Assembly: GCF_007293315.1 (NCBI RefSeq)
Contig: NZ_VLXZ01000011.1
Location: 1 to 64,000 of the forward strand
Direction: 5' to 3'
Length of the DNA stretch: 64,000 bases
From: Alkalicoccobacillus porphyridii
GTDB taxonomy: Bacteria; Bacillota; Bacilli; Bacillales; Bacillaceae_D
Shown piece by piece: positions 8,692-17,620 of the stretch. How positions within the stretch are numbered: position 1 is the first letter of the stretch; each line of letters begins with the position of its first letter. The notes below the pieces were generated by a model. The model was not told the DNA's origin. It was given only the letters and a program-made list of their open reading frames with translations, and ran no database searches. The position numbers were made by a program, and so were the translations under genes.

Positions 8692-9719
8692 GAACGACTC
8701 CCTTCTGATGGGACCTGTTGAGTGGTACAGTGAACATTTCCACCCTCTTGAATAATGGCCATTCCATCAATTGTACGTATGGTTCGATCTGGAAACGTTT
8801 TTTTCAGTTGTTTAATGGCCTTCTGATCATAAGCTTTGGCATCCCCACCAAATACGGGTAGGATGATTCCCTCATTTACAAAATAAAAATTAAGATAGCT
8901 TAATGTTAAACGCTGTCCATTGGATTCACGATATGGAGGCTGTTCAATTTCAATGACTTCAACCGGGCGTCCTTGTGAATCTGTTGCTTTTGCTAGAATG
9001 GAAAGGTGCTCCTGACTTCTAGCAAAATTCGTATCCTCAGGATCATGACAAACCTGTAGGATGATTTTCCCCGGAGCGGCGAAGCAAGCTACATTATCCA
9101 CATGACCATCTGTTTCATCTCCCTCTAAACCAAGAGGAAGCCAAATGAATGTATCAACGCCAAGCAGTGGACGCAATTGATCCTCCACTTCTTTTTTACT
9201 TAAATGTGGATTGCGGTTAGGGTTTAACAAGCATTCTTCCGTTGTAAGTAACGTTCCCTCACCATCTACATGAATACTGCCACCCTCTAAGATTAAAGGT
9301 GCATCAACAGCTGGAACCTTCATAAATGAAAGGAGAGCAGGTGCTACTTCATCATCAAGATCCCAAGGTTCATATTTCTCACCCCAGGCATTAAATCCCC
9401 AGTTTATCCCAAATAGCTGATTTTCTTCGCCTCTTACAAAGGTAGGTCCGTTATCCCGGAGCCACGCATCGTTATGTGGAAGTGAGATGAGCTCCACAGG
9501 TGCGTGAGCAAATCGTGGCGCAACCGATTCTTCATCTTCAGGATTAACTATTACTAAAACAGGTTCAAACTCACTAATCGCAAGAATTAATTGCTCATAG
9601 CCAGTACACACCTGGGTATAATTTTCAGGGTAAACCATAGAATCCTTTACGGGCCAGGCAATCATGGTTCTTGAATGAGGAGTCCATTCAGCCGGCATTG
9701 TATATTGTTTATCATGCAT
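8688..9719 (-). CDS. aguA: Agmatine deiminase
   Basis: A 343-residue agmatine deiminase (EC 3.5.3.12, PAD_porph family). It converts agmatine to N-carbamoylputrescine and ammonia in the cytoplasm. The sequence has the family start (MPAEWTPHSRTMIAWP), the substrate loop NDAWLRDNGPTF, LEGGSIHVDGEGTLL, GHVDNVACF, and the nucleophilic cysteine at residue 331 in GGNVHCTTQQVP. It is the first gene of a two-gene operon with aguB, together a complete agmatine-to-putrescine route. The ribosome site is weak (GTGAAG). Confidence 0.95.
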   Translation of the reverse strand: MHDKQYTMPAEWTPHSRTMIAWPVKDSMVYPENYTQVCTGYEQLILAISEFEPVLVIVNPEDEESVAPRFAHAPVELISLPHNDAWLRDNGPTFVRGEENQLFGINWGFNAWGEKYEPWDLDDEVAPALLSFMKVPAVDAPLILEGGSIHVDGEGTLLTTEECLLNPNRNPHLSKKEVEDQLRPLLGVDTFIWLPLGLEGDETDGHVDNVACFAAPGKIILQVCHDPEDTNFARSQEHLSILAKATDSQGRPVEVIEIEQPPYRESNGQRLTLSYLNFYFVNEGIILPVFGGDAKAYDQKAIKQLKKTFPDRTIRTIDGMAIIQEGGNVHCTTQQVPSEGSRS

Positions 9720-9810
9720 CTATCTTCACTCATTTTCTCAATAATTTTTCCTCGCTTTATCATACTCTACTTTGTTTAAGAAATAAATAAAAGGAGAGTT
9801 GAACCTACAT

Positions 9811-9852
9811 AAAAAAAGCTCAACAAAACAGGAGAGACAATTCGTCTCCCCT
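9811..9852 (-). terminator. Possible terminator after the SDR gene
   Basis: A stem with arms 9831-9838 and 9844-9851 (one mismatch) is followed on the minus strand, after about 14 nt, by a run of seven T. The distance makes this a weak call. Confidence 0.4.
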
Positions 9853-9873
9853 GCTAGATGGAACATGTAAAGT

Positions 9874-10617
9874 TTATAATTCTTGAGCCGTTGGACGGAT
9901 AATGATTTCGTTTGTAGCTACATCATTTGGCTCTCCAATGGCATGAGCAATGGCACGGGCGATACTTTCAGGCGGTATGGCGATATCATATAATGCATCT
10001 GCACCTTGTTTAGCATCTAAATCAGTAATGTGTTCAACTAATTCAGTCGCTACCGCGCCAGGTGAGATGATCGTTGTGCGGATATTGTTTCCTTCCGCTG
10101 CTTCTTCTTTACGTAAACCTTCCGTAATGGCCCGTACAGCGAATTTGGTTCCACAGTATACAGTACCTCCCGGCATTACCTCATGCCCTGCTACAGAAGA
10201 AATATTGATAATATGTCCTGATTTACGCTCTCTCATATGAGGCAGAACGGCTCCAATTCCGTATAAAAGACCTTTAATGTTCACGTCAATCATCGTGTTC
10301 CATTCATCAATTTTTTTCTTACTCAAGTTTGCGAGTGGCATAAGACCTGCATTATTAACAATGGCATCAATTTGACCGTATTGATCAAGAGTAAATTGTG
10401 CCAGTTGTTCCATTTCTTCGTTTGATGTGACATCAACTACTTTATAGGAAGATTCAATCTTATCTTTTTTTAGACTATCTTGTAGTAATTTAAGTCTGTC
10501 CTCTCTTCTCGCTGCAAGAACAACCTTTGCTCCCTTTGAGCCAAGCTCTCTAGCGGTTGCTTCACCTATTCCACTTGAGGCACCTGTTATAATCACCACT
10601 TTTTCTTCTATACTCAT
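9874..10617 (-). CDS. Short-chain dehydrogenase/reductase (SDR) family protein
   Basis: A 247-residue classical SDR. The NAD(P)-binding TGASSGIGEATA motif lies at the N terminus and NNAG near residue 85. ISSVAG precedes the catalytic YCGTK. An arginine pair (AARRED) at the end of beta-2 suggests NADP preference. The long frame starts at GTG 10626, but that GTG is part of the likely AGGGTG ribosome site, so ATG 10617 is preferred. It resembles YdfG/serine dehydrogenase-like SDRs, but the substrate cannot be told. It is a single gene, divergent from the threonine aldolase gene. Confidence 0.88.
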   Translation of the reverse strand: MSIEEKVVIITGASSGIGEATARELGSKGAKVVLAARREDRLKLLQDSLKKDKIESSYKVVDVTSNEEMEQLAQFTLDQYGQIDAIVNNAGLMPLANLSKKKIDEWNTMIDVNIKGLLYGIGAVLPHMRERKSGHIINISSVAGHEVMPGGTVYCGTKFAVRAITEGLRKEEAAEGNNIRTTIISPGAVATELVEHITDLDAKQGADALYDIAIPPESIARAIAHAIGEPNDVATNEIIIRPTAQEL

Positions 10618-10771
10618 GGCTAACACCCTATCTATGATATATCGTATTGTCTAGGTTCCCGATACATAAAATCTAAAACATTACCCTGTCATTGAAATTA
10701 ACGTGGATACAGACTCATTGCATTTGATGATGATATACTACATATAAAAATAGGGGCAGGAGTGTTGTGAG

Positions 10772-11809
10772 ATGATTGATCTTCGAAGTGATACAGTGAC
10801 AAAGCTAACGGATCGAATGAGACAGGTTATGTTTGAGGCTGAGGTGGGAGATGATGTTTATAGAGACGATCCCACCATGCGAGAGTTGGAGGAGATTGCA
10901 GCTAAGAAACTTGGTAAAGAGGAAGCTCTTTTTGTAACAAGTGGAACACAGGGGAATCAAATCGCTGTTCTGGTACATTGCTCACTAGGAGAGGAAATTA
11001 TATTGGAAGAGGGCTCTCACATTTTTCGATATGAAGGGGGAGCGACCTCGGCATTTGCAGGCATTCAACCTTTTCCAATTAAAGGAGAGCGCGGGATGAT
11101 GAGCGCAGAAGACGTTGAGGCTGCGATAAAAGGCTCTGACATTCATGAAGCGGAGACGGGACTTATTTGTTTAGAGAATACCCATAATCGAGCGGGGGGA
11201 ACAGTGACGACTCCTAAGAAAATGAAGGAAATTTATGACGTAGCACAACGACACCACATTCCAATTCACCTAGATGGAGCTAGATTAATGAACGCTGCAG
11301 TGGCTTTGAAGAGGCCTATGACAGACTTTACTCAATACGTCACTACCGTTCAAATTTGCTTATCAAAAGGACTTGGTGCACCTGTTGGATCCATTATTGC
11401 TGGAAGCTCTGAATTTATCGCGAAAGCAAGAAAGTGGAGAAAACGTTTAGGAGGAGGACTACGTCAAGCTGGCGTTTTGGCAGCACCCGGAATCGTTGCT
11501 CTAACTGAAATGGTTGATCGCTTAGAAGAAGATCATCAGCATGCAGCTTGGTTGGCTGAGCAAATTAATGCACTTCCACGAGTGAGTGTAGTTGGAAAGG
11601 TTGAAACAAACATCCTCATGATGGATGTTTCAGAAACAGGACATACAGCTAATGAATTTGTTGCGCTTTTAAAGGAGAATGGGATTCTCGCAAATGCCTT
11701 TGCGCCAACCATCGTACGTTTGGTTACCCATTATGACGTTTCTAAAAAAGATATTGAAGAAACAGCAGACATTTTAAAGCAATTAATTGCAGAGAAATGT
11801 GTGAAATAA
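10772..11809 (+). CDS. ltaE: Low-specificity L-threonine aldolase
   Basis: A 345-residue PLP-dependent fold-type I enzyme (EC 4.1.2.48) that cleaves L-threonine and allo-threonine to glycine and acetaldehyde. The family start MIDLRSDTVTKLTDRMRQVM, the GDDVYRDDPT substrate loop, HLDGARLMNA, and the PLP lysine at residue 199 (CLSKGLGAPVGS) are clear. The length is normal. A strong terminator follows, so it is monocistronic. A role in glycine supply or threonine breakdown is inferred from the family. Confidence 0.94.
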   Translation: MIDLRSDTVTKLTDRMRQVMFEAEVGDDVYRDDPTMRELEEIAAKKLGKEEALFVTSGTQGNQIAVLVHCSLGEEIILEEGSHIFRYEGGATSAFAGIQPFPIKGERGMMSAEDVEAAIKGSDIHEAETGLICLENTHNRAGGTVTTPKKMKEIYDVAQRHHIPIHLDGARLMNAAVALKRPMTDFTQYVTTVQICLSKGLGAPVGSIIAGSSEFIAKARKWRKRLGGGLRQAGVLAAPGIVALTEMVDRLEEDHQHAAWLAEQINALPRVSVVGKVETNILMMDVSETGHTANEFVALLKENGILANAFAPTIVRLVTHYDVSKKDIEETADILKQLIAEKCVK

Positions 11810-11826
11810 GTTGCTATTATACGTAT

Positions 11827-11868
11827 ATCCGGGCAGACGCGCATCCACGCATTTGTCCGGATTTTTTC
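11827..11868 (+). terminator. Intrinsic terminator after threonine aldolase gene
   Basis: The stem pairs ATCCGG with CCGGAT (11827-11832 region with 11857-11862 region) and continues inward imperfectly; a run of six T follows. Confidence 0.8.
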
Positions 11869-11901
11869 GTTTTATGAAAATTTCAGTAAATTACTATTGA
11901 C

Positions 11902-11945
11902 TGGACACCGTCAAGTGTCGTACTATAATGACACCATAAAGTGTC
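11902..11945 (+). promoter_or_regulatory. Promoter with twin GACAC-N6-GTGTC operators
   Basis: TGGACA (11902-11907) and TATAAT (11924-11929) are spaced 16 bp. Two copies of the same dyad, GACAC-N6-GTGTC, lie at 11904-11919 (over the -35 box and spacer) and 11930-11945 (immediately after the -10 box). They are 26 bp apart centre to centre. The obvious candidate ligand is the ArsR-type regulator encoded 25 bp downstream, giving autorepression. Confidence 0.65.
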
Positions 11946-11969
11946 ATATTCTATTTTGAAGGAGGAAAC

Positions 11970-12290
11970 ATGAATACTGCATACCAAGAGCGTGATGTAT
12001 TTGAGGCCATTGCAGACCCAACTAGGCGTAAAATGATAGATCTGTTGGCTAATTCAGAGGAGTTACCTCTTCATAAGCTAACTCCTCATTTTGAAATGGG
12101 GAGAACAGCTGTCTCTAAGCATTTAACTATTTTAAAAGAGGCTAATCTTGTTACAAACCGCCGAGTTGGTAGAGAGACAAGATACCAATTTAATGCTGTA
12201 CCCTTACAGGAAATAAAAGAGTGGGTTCATTTTTATGAGCAATTCTGGACAGACCGGGCATTACTATTAAAAGACATTTTGGAGGATTAA
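11970..12290 (+). CDS. ArsR/SmtB-family winged-helix regulator
   Basis: A 106-residue regulator, nearly all winged helix: VFEAIADPTRRKMIDLLA, MGRTAVSKHLTILKEANLV recognition helix region, then RRVGRETRYQFNAVPL wing. No metal-binding cysteine motif is seen. It belongs to the subtype commonly paired with SRPBCC/AHSA1 proteins (YdfF/SdpR-like), matching the gene that follows after 3 bp. GGAGG precedes the ATG closely. It probably represses its own operon through the twin dyads upstream. The inducer is unknown. Confidence 0.88.
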   Translation: MNTAYQERDVFEAIADPTRRKMIDLLANSEELPLHKLTPHFEMGRTAVSKHLTILKEANLVTNRRVGRETRYQFNAVPLQEIKEWVHFYEQFWTDRALLLKDILED

Positions 12291-12293
12291 TCA

Positions 12294-12677
12294 GTGGCAA
12301 ATATGATACTTAAATTTGAATTTAATAGTTCAATTGAAAAAGTCTGGGAAGCTTTAACACATTCAGATACACTTGCAAAGTGGGTGATGGAAAATAACTT
12401 CAGACCCATTGTTGGTTACAAATGTCAGTTTTATAATAAAAAAATTGGACTTACTGTTAATAGCGAGGTATTGATTGTTGATAAACCTTATAAGCTTTCG
12501 TATACATGGGTAGGAGGACCAATTAATACGATTGTGACTTGGACCTTAAGACAAGAGGGGAATACGACATATGTTCACTTAGAACAAACTGGATTTGTAG
12601 AAGAAAACCAAGAATATAATGGCGCGAAATACGGTTGGACATTTATGCTTGAAAAATTAAATGAGCTTATTAGGTAA
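12294..12677 (+). CDS. SRPBCC (AHSA1/START-like) domain protein
   Basis: A 127-residue protein made of a single SRPBCC fold with a hydrophobic ligand cavity. Hallmarks are FEFNSSIEKVWEALTHSDTLAKW near the start, TYTW/LSYTWVGG in the middle, and the C-terminal helix GWTFMLEKLNELI. The start is GTG 12294, eight bases after GGAGG (12281-12285); the ATG at 12303 is too far from it. It lies 3 bp after the ArsR-type regulator, the classic arrangement for this family. Ligand and reaction are unknown. Confidence 0.85.
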   Translation: MANMILKFEFNSSIEKVWEALTHSDTLAKWVMENNFRPIVGYKCQFYNKKIGLTVNSEVLIVDKPYKLSYTWVGGPINTIVTWTLRQEGNTTYVHLEQTGFVEENQEYNGAKYGWTFMLEKLNELIR

Positions 12678-12687
12678 AGGAGAAAAC

Positions 12688-13404
12688 ATGGGATTCTTAA
12701 AAGATTCTTTAACCATATTTAAGAAAAATGAGCTAGTGTATATAGGGAGAGAAGAAGTAGTCAATGGGGTTTATTCCTTCCACTTCGTAAAGCCTTCAGA
12801 TTTAACTTGGCACTCAGGCCAGCATGGTTTATTTACAATTACTCATCGGAAAATGAAGGATTCGACGCGACCATTAAGTGTTGCATCATCACCAAAAGAG
12901 AATATCTTAAAAATAACAACAACGATTACTGATAATCCAAGTCATTTCAAAAAAGGATTAACTGAATTAGAGAAGGGTATGACACTTAGCATGAGTGGAC
13001 CTGTTGGTTCATTCTATTTAAGTGATAAACACCCAACGCTTCTTATTGCTAATGGAATAGGCATTACACCGTTTCGAGCGATGTTAAAACAAATTGAAAG
13101 TCAAGGGACTGATCCTAAAGGGGAGATCCATCTTATTTATCTTCAAGGACAAAGAGGTTTTATTTATGAGAGTGAGCTCCGTAATTTAGGTAAGGATCTA
13201 CCAATAACAGTAGCATTCATTGAAGATAAATCTATGCTGAATCAAGCAATTGATCAGTTTGTTGAAGCTCATAAAAATAACGGGAAGTACTATATTGCAG
13301 GCTCTAAATCAATGGTGGAGTCTGTGACCAACCATTTGAAACAAATTGGCATAACGAAGAAAAACATAAGAAAAGATGCATTCACAGGTTTGCCTTTAGA
13401 ATAG
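12688..13404 (+). CDS. FAD/NAD(P)H-binding ferredoxin reductase-like protein
   Basis: A 238-residue flavin oxidoreductase of the ferredoxin-NADP reductase/flavohaemoglobin reductase superfamily. The FAD-binding barrel carries RPLSVASSP (the RxYS-like motif). The NAD-binding half has LIANGIGITPFRAMLKQI and YYIAGSKSMVESV. The frame opens at 12661 inside the SRPBCC gene, but AAAGGAGA (12676-12683) fits ATG 12688. It has no iron-sulphur domain of its own, so an outside electron acceptor is needed. It is the third gene of the ArsR-controlled operon. Physiological partner unknown. Confidence 0.85.
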   Translation: MGFLKDSLTIFKKNELVYIGREEVVNGVYSFHFVKPSDLTWHSGQHGLFTITHRKMKDSTRPLSVASSPKENILKITTTITDNPSHFKKGLTELEKGMTLSMSGPVGSFYLSDKHPTLLIANGIGITPFRAMLKQIESQGTDPKGEIHLIYLQGQRGFIYESELRNLGKDLPITVAFIEDKSMLNQAIDQFVEAHKNNGKYYIAGSKSMVESVTNHLKQIGITKKNIRKDAFTGLPLE

Positions 13405-13469
13405 ACATGATAAATGTACATGGAAAGGCTGTAGGAAAGTAATGAAGACTCTACGTGTATACTGGATGT

Positions 13470-13846
13470 CTGCTACTCTCACCAAAAGGACGAAAATGAA
13501 AGGCCGACACCTGCGGGATGAAAAGGCGGCCACTGAAAAAGTCATGTAAAAATGAGCTGAATGACATCGCCAGGAGGGCCCTAGTCTTTCCGCGGGAACG
13601 GCCTAAGCCCTCGAAGCGGAAAACCACCACTTCAATGTCTTCAGACACGTTCTGTTCCGCAGGAGTCTTCGGGTTCTCCTTTCGCTAACGTTTCGACTTA
13701 AATAATTGAAGAACGTTCAGAAAGATCGTTTTTCAGTGACCTGATGAGGTTCAATGAGCTAACTCGACGTAGTCGAGTTAGCTCAGGTATTCCCGCGGTA
13801 AACATGCCCCCAGTTTCGGGAGCGGCAGCCGAAGAACCAATCCTCA
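13470..13846. repeat. Dispersed structured intergenic repeat, copy 3 (longest)
   Basis: This is the fullest copy, about 375 bp, without a believable gene. It joins blocks found separately elsewhere: a CACCTGCGGGATGAAAAGG block (shared with 20.6 and 29.7 kb), the inverted GTTCCCGCGGAAAG block (copies 1 and 9) and hairpin B. Hairpin B is perfect here: 13-bp arms at 13756-13768 and 13772-13784 with a GTA loop. It fills most of the 550-bp gap after the reductase gene. Confidence 0.75.
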
Positions 13847-13877
13847 GATACTTTTCAATTTATACTTGTAATCATAC

Positions 13878-13930
13878 AAAAAAAAGCTGAACAATGTATG
13901 GAGAGACTCCAACATTCTTCAGCTTTTTTT
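13878..13930. terminator. Bidirectional terminator downstream of tasA
   Basis: An outer stem AAAAAAGCTGAA/TTCAGCTTTTTT encloses a GGAG-AGA-CTCC mini-hairpin. It terminates tasA on the minus strand. A nearly identical terminator lies at 30448-30496. Confidence 0.85.
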
Positions 13931-13958
13931 CTTTTAGTTCACGTTTTTATGTGTAATA

Positions 13959-14672
13959 TTATTTCTCCGCTCCGTCATCTGTTTGCTTTGCAATAACGTC
14001 TAATACAGCAGAGTATGATACGCCTTGATACTCATTCCCGGCATTCTCATCAAGTTTCACCCCGAAGTTTAAGTCAATGTACTGACCTTCATCCAGCTGC
14101 CAGAACTGATTATCTACGCCAGGTAAAGCACCATCTCCAAGTAAAAAGCCACCCTGATTAATGCCGCCTTCACTAAAGGCTCTGAACTCTGCTTCTTCAA
14201 CCAAACCAGTAACAATTTCAATATCATCACTCAAAGCAGCCACGGCAGCTTGTGCTTCCACTTCATTTGTCACACCATCAAATAACTCCTGGAGCTTAAT
14301 CTGTGATGCTTCACGGATATCTCTACCAGGCTGTGAAGTAAATTTTATCGCAATGTATCCGACCTTATAGGCAGAAATAGCTACATTTTGGTCAAGCTCA
14401 TGTGAAAATGAAGCCTCTAAATGTGTATCAAGCGTACCCGTATTTTCGACAGTCAACCAGTCACCAAATACAAGGTTGGATGGAGCAAAGCCATTGTAAT
14501 TAACGATGTTCTCTTCAAAATTATTCCCGTTGTTAATTTCAAGCGTACCATTTGTTAGCTGACCAGTTGCTTGGATTTCAGATGTGAACCAAGAATATGA
14601 ACCAAATCCTGCACCGAGTACCAACGCTCCTGTTAATGCTGTCGCAAGTAATGCTTTTTTTGTTTTTTTCAT
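13959..14672 (-). CDS. tasA: TasA/camelysin-family biofilm matrix protein
   Basis: A 237-residue secreted protein of the TasA/CalY family, amyloid-forming matrix fibre subunits (some older annotations call them camelysin proteases). The SipW-type signal is visible: KKTKKALLATALTGALVLG, followed by GSYSWFTSEIQATG with cleavage probably near residues 27-35. The mature part begins with the family-typical FTSEIQATGQLTNGTLEI and has FGDWLTVENTGTLDTHLEA. The start codon overlaps the end of sipW by 4 bp, so the dedicated signal peptidase is made with its substrate. No tapA homologue is beside it. The name tasA is by family; fibre formation is inferred. Confidence 0.88.
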   Translation of the reverse strand: MKKTKKALLATALTGALVLGAGFGSYSWFTSEIQATGQLTNGTLEINNGNNFEENIVNYNGFAPSNLVFGDWLTVENTGTLDTHLEASFSHELDQNVAISAYKVGYIAIKFTSQPGRDIREASQIKLQELFDGVTNEVEAQAAVAALSDDIEIVTGLVEEAEFRAFSEGGINQGGFLLGDGALPGVDNQFWQLDEGQYIDLNFGVKLDENAGNEYQGVSYSAVLDVIAKQTDDGAEK

Positions 14673-15211
14673 TTAAATGCCTCCTGATTATTGTTTTTTG
14701 TAGGTTTTGTCATCCGTTCATACACGGTTATGCCTGCATAAGCAACAAGTGGTAGAACAATAAGAGTTATGAATCCAATTGGTTCTGAGAGGAATCGAGA
14801 AAGAAATCCAAGCTTAGGAATAGAAAATAAGACCTTGCCGATGACCTGCCCTTCAAAAACAGGTTCAACGTCGGCCATATTGTTGTTATCGCCTTGTGTC
14901 GTAAAGAAGTGATTTCCCTGCTCCTTCGTTACATCTGTAATTCTGTGTGTGACCCTGTTCCCGTCCGAATTGCCAAACGTAATGATGTCTTGTGCAGCAA
15001 GCTCACTCGCTTGCGTTTGTTTGATGACAATCACATCACCCTCACTGAACTCGGGCTGCATACTATTAGATAATATCGTTAAAGCGGAATACCCAAATAG
15101 ATTTGGGGTTTGATTACTTTGCTGCTGGCTTTGGATGAAAAGAAAGGCTACTCCCAAACATAAAAGTACAGCGCAAACCGTAATAACGAACGAAAGGGTT
15201 CGCTTGATCAA
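14669..15211 (-). CDS. sipW: SipW-type (ER-type) signal peptidase I
   Basis: A 180-residue membrane peptidase with helices near residues 6-26 and 146-166. It belongs to the ER/archaeal type, which uses serine and histidine instead of a serine-lysine dyad: Ser50 in ILSNSMQPEF, His89 in RVTHRI, and Asp108 in QGDNN. In B. subtilis SipW matures TasA and TapA. Here tasA follows with a 4-bp overlap, which strongly supports the same job. The vpr-like gene lies 99 bp upstream on the same strand, with a hairpin between. Confidence 0.93.
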   Translation of the reverse strand: MIKRTLSFVITVCAVLLCLGVAFLFIQSQQQSNQTPNLFGYSALTILSNSMQPEFSEGDVIVIKQTQASELAAQDIITFGNSDGNRVTHRITDVTKEQGNHFFTTQGDNNNMADVEPVFEGQVIGKVLFSIPKLGFLSRFLSEPIGFITLIVLPLVAYAGITVYERMTKPTKNNNQEAFK

Positions 15212-15265
15212 AAATGATTACCTCCTATCTAAGAGCCCATTTCTTTTACCAAGTAAAGAGAGTTG

Positions 15266-15289
15266 GGAGAGTGTCTTAACACACTCTCC
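15266..15289 (-). other. Intercistronic hairpin between vpr-like gene and sipW
   Basis: A perfect 9-bp stem (15266-15274 with 15281-15289, loop 6) lies between the protease stop and the sipW start. No T run follows on the minus strand. It may act as a partial terminator or an RNA-processing/stability element setting the protease to sipW-tasA ratio. Confidence 0.5.
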
Positions 15290-15310
15290 GTCCGGCTCTT
15301 TAACGTCCAG

Positions 15311-17620
15311 TTATTCTATAATTCCAGCTGCAAATGGAATGCGATAGCTCTCTGAGCCGTCTGCTTGATTGGTAATGTTGATATAGCCTTCATAAGCTCC
15401 TGTTTCTGCTGTCTTAGGGCTAATAAAGAATACATTCTTAGTAATGGTTTCCCCAGCAGGAACTGTGACCGTATCCGAGGTTTGGAGAATTACACCATTT
15501 TGTAAAGCATCCTTTGAGCCACGGAAATCAACATGATGATCATAATCAATGGTAAAGGTTTTGCTTTGGGAACCGGTGTTTTTAAATGTAACTGATTGGA
15601 ACTCCCTTACGTTTTTACCTTTACTTTCAATGGCGCCAAAGTTCAATGCACCTGTTAAGTCTTTCAGTGGAATAATCCTATTGTTAGGGTCTAGTGTGAC
15701 CGATTCTCCCTTTGCTTGAATCAACATGTCTGTTTGTACAGCATCAACTGGACTAATTTGGCCAGCACCTATTTCGAATACGCTATAATCTAGCGTCATA
15801 GGAACAGCTGTGTTCATTAATGTTGTTTTGACATCAGCAGGAGATAGTTCAGGCTTGACCTCCAGTAATAGTGCCGCTACTCCAGCTACATGAGGAGCAG
15901 ACATGGAAGTACCAGATTTACGTCCATAAGCATATTCAAAATCACCAAAATAATCTGGACCATTCATAAAGTCTGGTACTGGTGAAAGGATATTTACACC
16001 AGGTGCACTAACCTCTGGCTTGATGGCAAATGTTCCATTTAATGGCCCACGTGAACTGAAGTCAGCTAAGATCCCTCCAGAAGAGATGGACTCTGAACGA
16101 TCGCCAAAACTGAATAGGCTATCCTCATTTATGGCATCCCTTAAGGCAATGCCTTCTTCATAAGGAAGAGAGAACCCAGCAATAAAGTTTACACCTTCTC
16201 CAAAGTAGTTAGGAAAGTGTCCTGCTCCAGGGATATTGTTATAGATAATAATTGCTTCAGCTCCAGCTGCTTTTGCGTTAGCAATTTTATCTACAAATGC
16301 AAAATCCCCTCGAGCTACTAAGGCAACTTTACCTTCCGCATCCACTTGATCAAATTCAGCTACAGAGCCAAGCCCTGCATAAACAATTTCATATTCTCCT
16401 GCTTCCAACTCATCAAAGTCAGTATCAAAGTGACTTGAAATATTCACAAGATCAAATGTAGAAGTATCATCCAAATATCCTGTAAAGTCAGTAAACACAA
16501 GTGGAACATCATTGGCACCTACTGTGATGGCCAGCGGCGAAGTTCCCGGTGAGCCGAGTGTAGCTAGATTAGGACCTGCATTTCCAGCCGAAATGACTGC
16601 CGTTACCCCAGCGATAACTGTGTTATTAATAGCAACACTGGTTGGATAAAGTGGATCATTAATACTAGCTCCTAGAGATAGGTTAATAACATCCATTTCA
16701 TCCTCAACAGAACGTTCAATGCCTGCTAATACTCCTGCCGTACTACCTGATCCATAGGGACCCAGAACGCGATAGGAATAAAGCTCAACATCTGGCGCTA
16801 CCCCTAACGTCGCGTACTCGGAATCATTGTCAGCTTGACCAGCTATTGTTCCCGCTACATGCGTTCCATGAGAGGTATAATAGGAGTTTCCATTATTATT
16901 AAATTCAGGCATACCTGAGGCTAACCAGTCATCATAGGTTGTTTCTTGTGCATCATCATCGTTATCCACAAAGTCATATCCACCAACATAGGCTTCTGCT
17001 AAATCAGGATGAGTATAATCGACACCAGTGTCTAGTACACCAACCTTTACACCAGCACCGGTGACTCCCTCTACATGAAGCCTGTCCACTCCAAGATAGG
17101 GAACACTGTCAGCCATGTATGGTTCAATTGCTTCCTCTAATACACTTTCAGAGAATACTGGATCAATAAGCTGTACTTCGTCATTACTCCAAACGGACTT
17201 TACACCTTCAGCTTCTGTGAGCGCTTCTAATTGATTTGCGGGGAGTTCAATGGTAAAACCATTAAATACGGTTTGATACGTATGGGTAATTGTGTACGCT
17301 GTAGTTAATGTAGATAAGTCTTCTTCAAATTCATCCTGAGATTCTTCTACCTGTACTTTTGCTTGAGCAGCACTTAAGCTCTCGCCTTTTTCTTCAGCCT
17401 CGGCGATTGCCAGAGTTTCTGGAGATTCTTCAAGCTCAACAATAACAGAGACGATGTCCGTACTATCTAAGTTGATGTCTTCAGATACCTGAAGACTAGC
17501 TGTGTTTGTTTCCGCTGAAATATGAAGCGGATAGGAGCCTACTCCTCCTAATACTAAGCTTGTTGATAATGCGGTGACCGCCATTACCTTCCATGGTTTT
17601 TGGTTCATACCGATCTTCAT
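15311..17620 (-). CDS. vpr: Vpr-like secreted subtilisin-family (S8) protease with PA domain
   Basis: A 769-residue exported serine protease. In order: signal peptide (about 1-36), inhibitor-I9-like propeptide (about 55-150), S8 catalytic domain with Asp197 (VLDTGVDYTHPDL), His251 (SHGTHVAGT) and Ser572 (GTSMSAPHVAG), an inserted PA domain (about 385-495) between the histidine and serine, and a C-terminal Fn3-like extension. Layout and length match B. subtilis Vpr (about 806 residues). AGAGGAG lies nine bases before the ATG. It heads a minus-strand cluster with sipW-tasA, and a TPR regulator is divergent upstream. A role in matrix or peptide processing is only suggested by that context. Confidence 0.93.
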   Translation of the reverse strand: MKIGMNQKPWKVMAVTALSTSLVLGGVGSYPLHISAETNTASLQVSEDINLDSTDIVSVIVELEESPETLAIAEAEEKGESLSAAQAKVQVEESQDEFEEDLSTLTTAYTITHTYQTVFNGFTIELPANQLEALTEAEGVKSVWSNDEVQLIDPVFSESVLEEAIEPYMADSVPYLGVDRLHVEGVTGAGVKVGVLDTGVDYTHPDLAEAYVGGYDFVDNDDDAQETTYDDWLASGMPEFNNNGNSYYTSHGTHVAGTIAGQADNDSEYATLGVAPDVELYSYRVLGPYGSGSTAGVLAGIERSVEDEMDVINLSLGASINDPLYPTSVAINNTVIAGVTAVISAGNAGPNLATLGSPGTSPLAITVGANDVPLVFTDFTGYLDDTSTFDLVNISSHFDTDFDELEAGEYEIVYAGLGSVAEFDQVDAEGKVALVARGDFAFVDKIANAKAAGAEAIIIYNNIPGAGHFPNYFGEGVNFIAGFSLPYEEGIALRDAINEDSLFSFGDRSESISSGGILADFSSRGPLNGTFAIKPEVSAPGVNILSPVPDFMNGPDYFGDFEYAYGRKSGTSMSAPHVAGVAALLLEVKPELSPADVKTTLMNTAVPMTLDYSVFEIGAGQISPVDAVQTDMLIQAKGESVTLDPNNRIIPLKDLTGALNFGAIESKGKNVREFQSVTFKNTGSQSKTFTIDYDHHVDFRGSKDALQNGVILQTSDTVTVPAGETITKNVFFISPKTAETGAYEGYINITNQADGSESYRIPFAAGIIE

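Noticed and set aside
8089-8721. Plus-strand ORFs opposite aguB
   Set aside because: They are shadows of a gene with intact catalytic triad and family-wide conservation.
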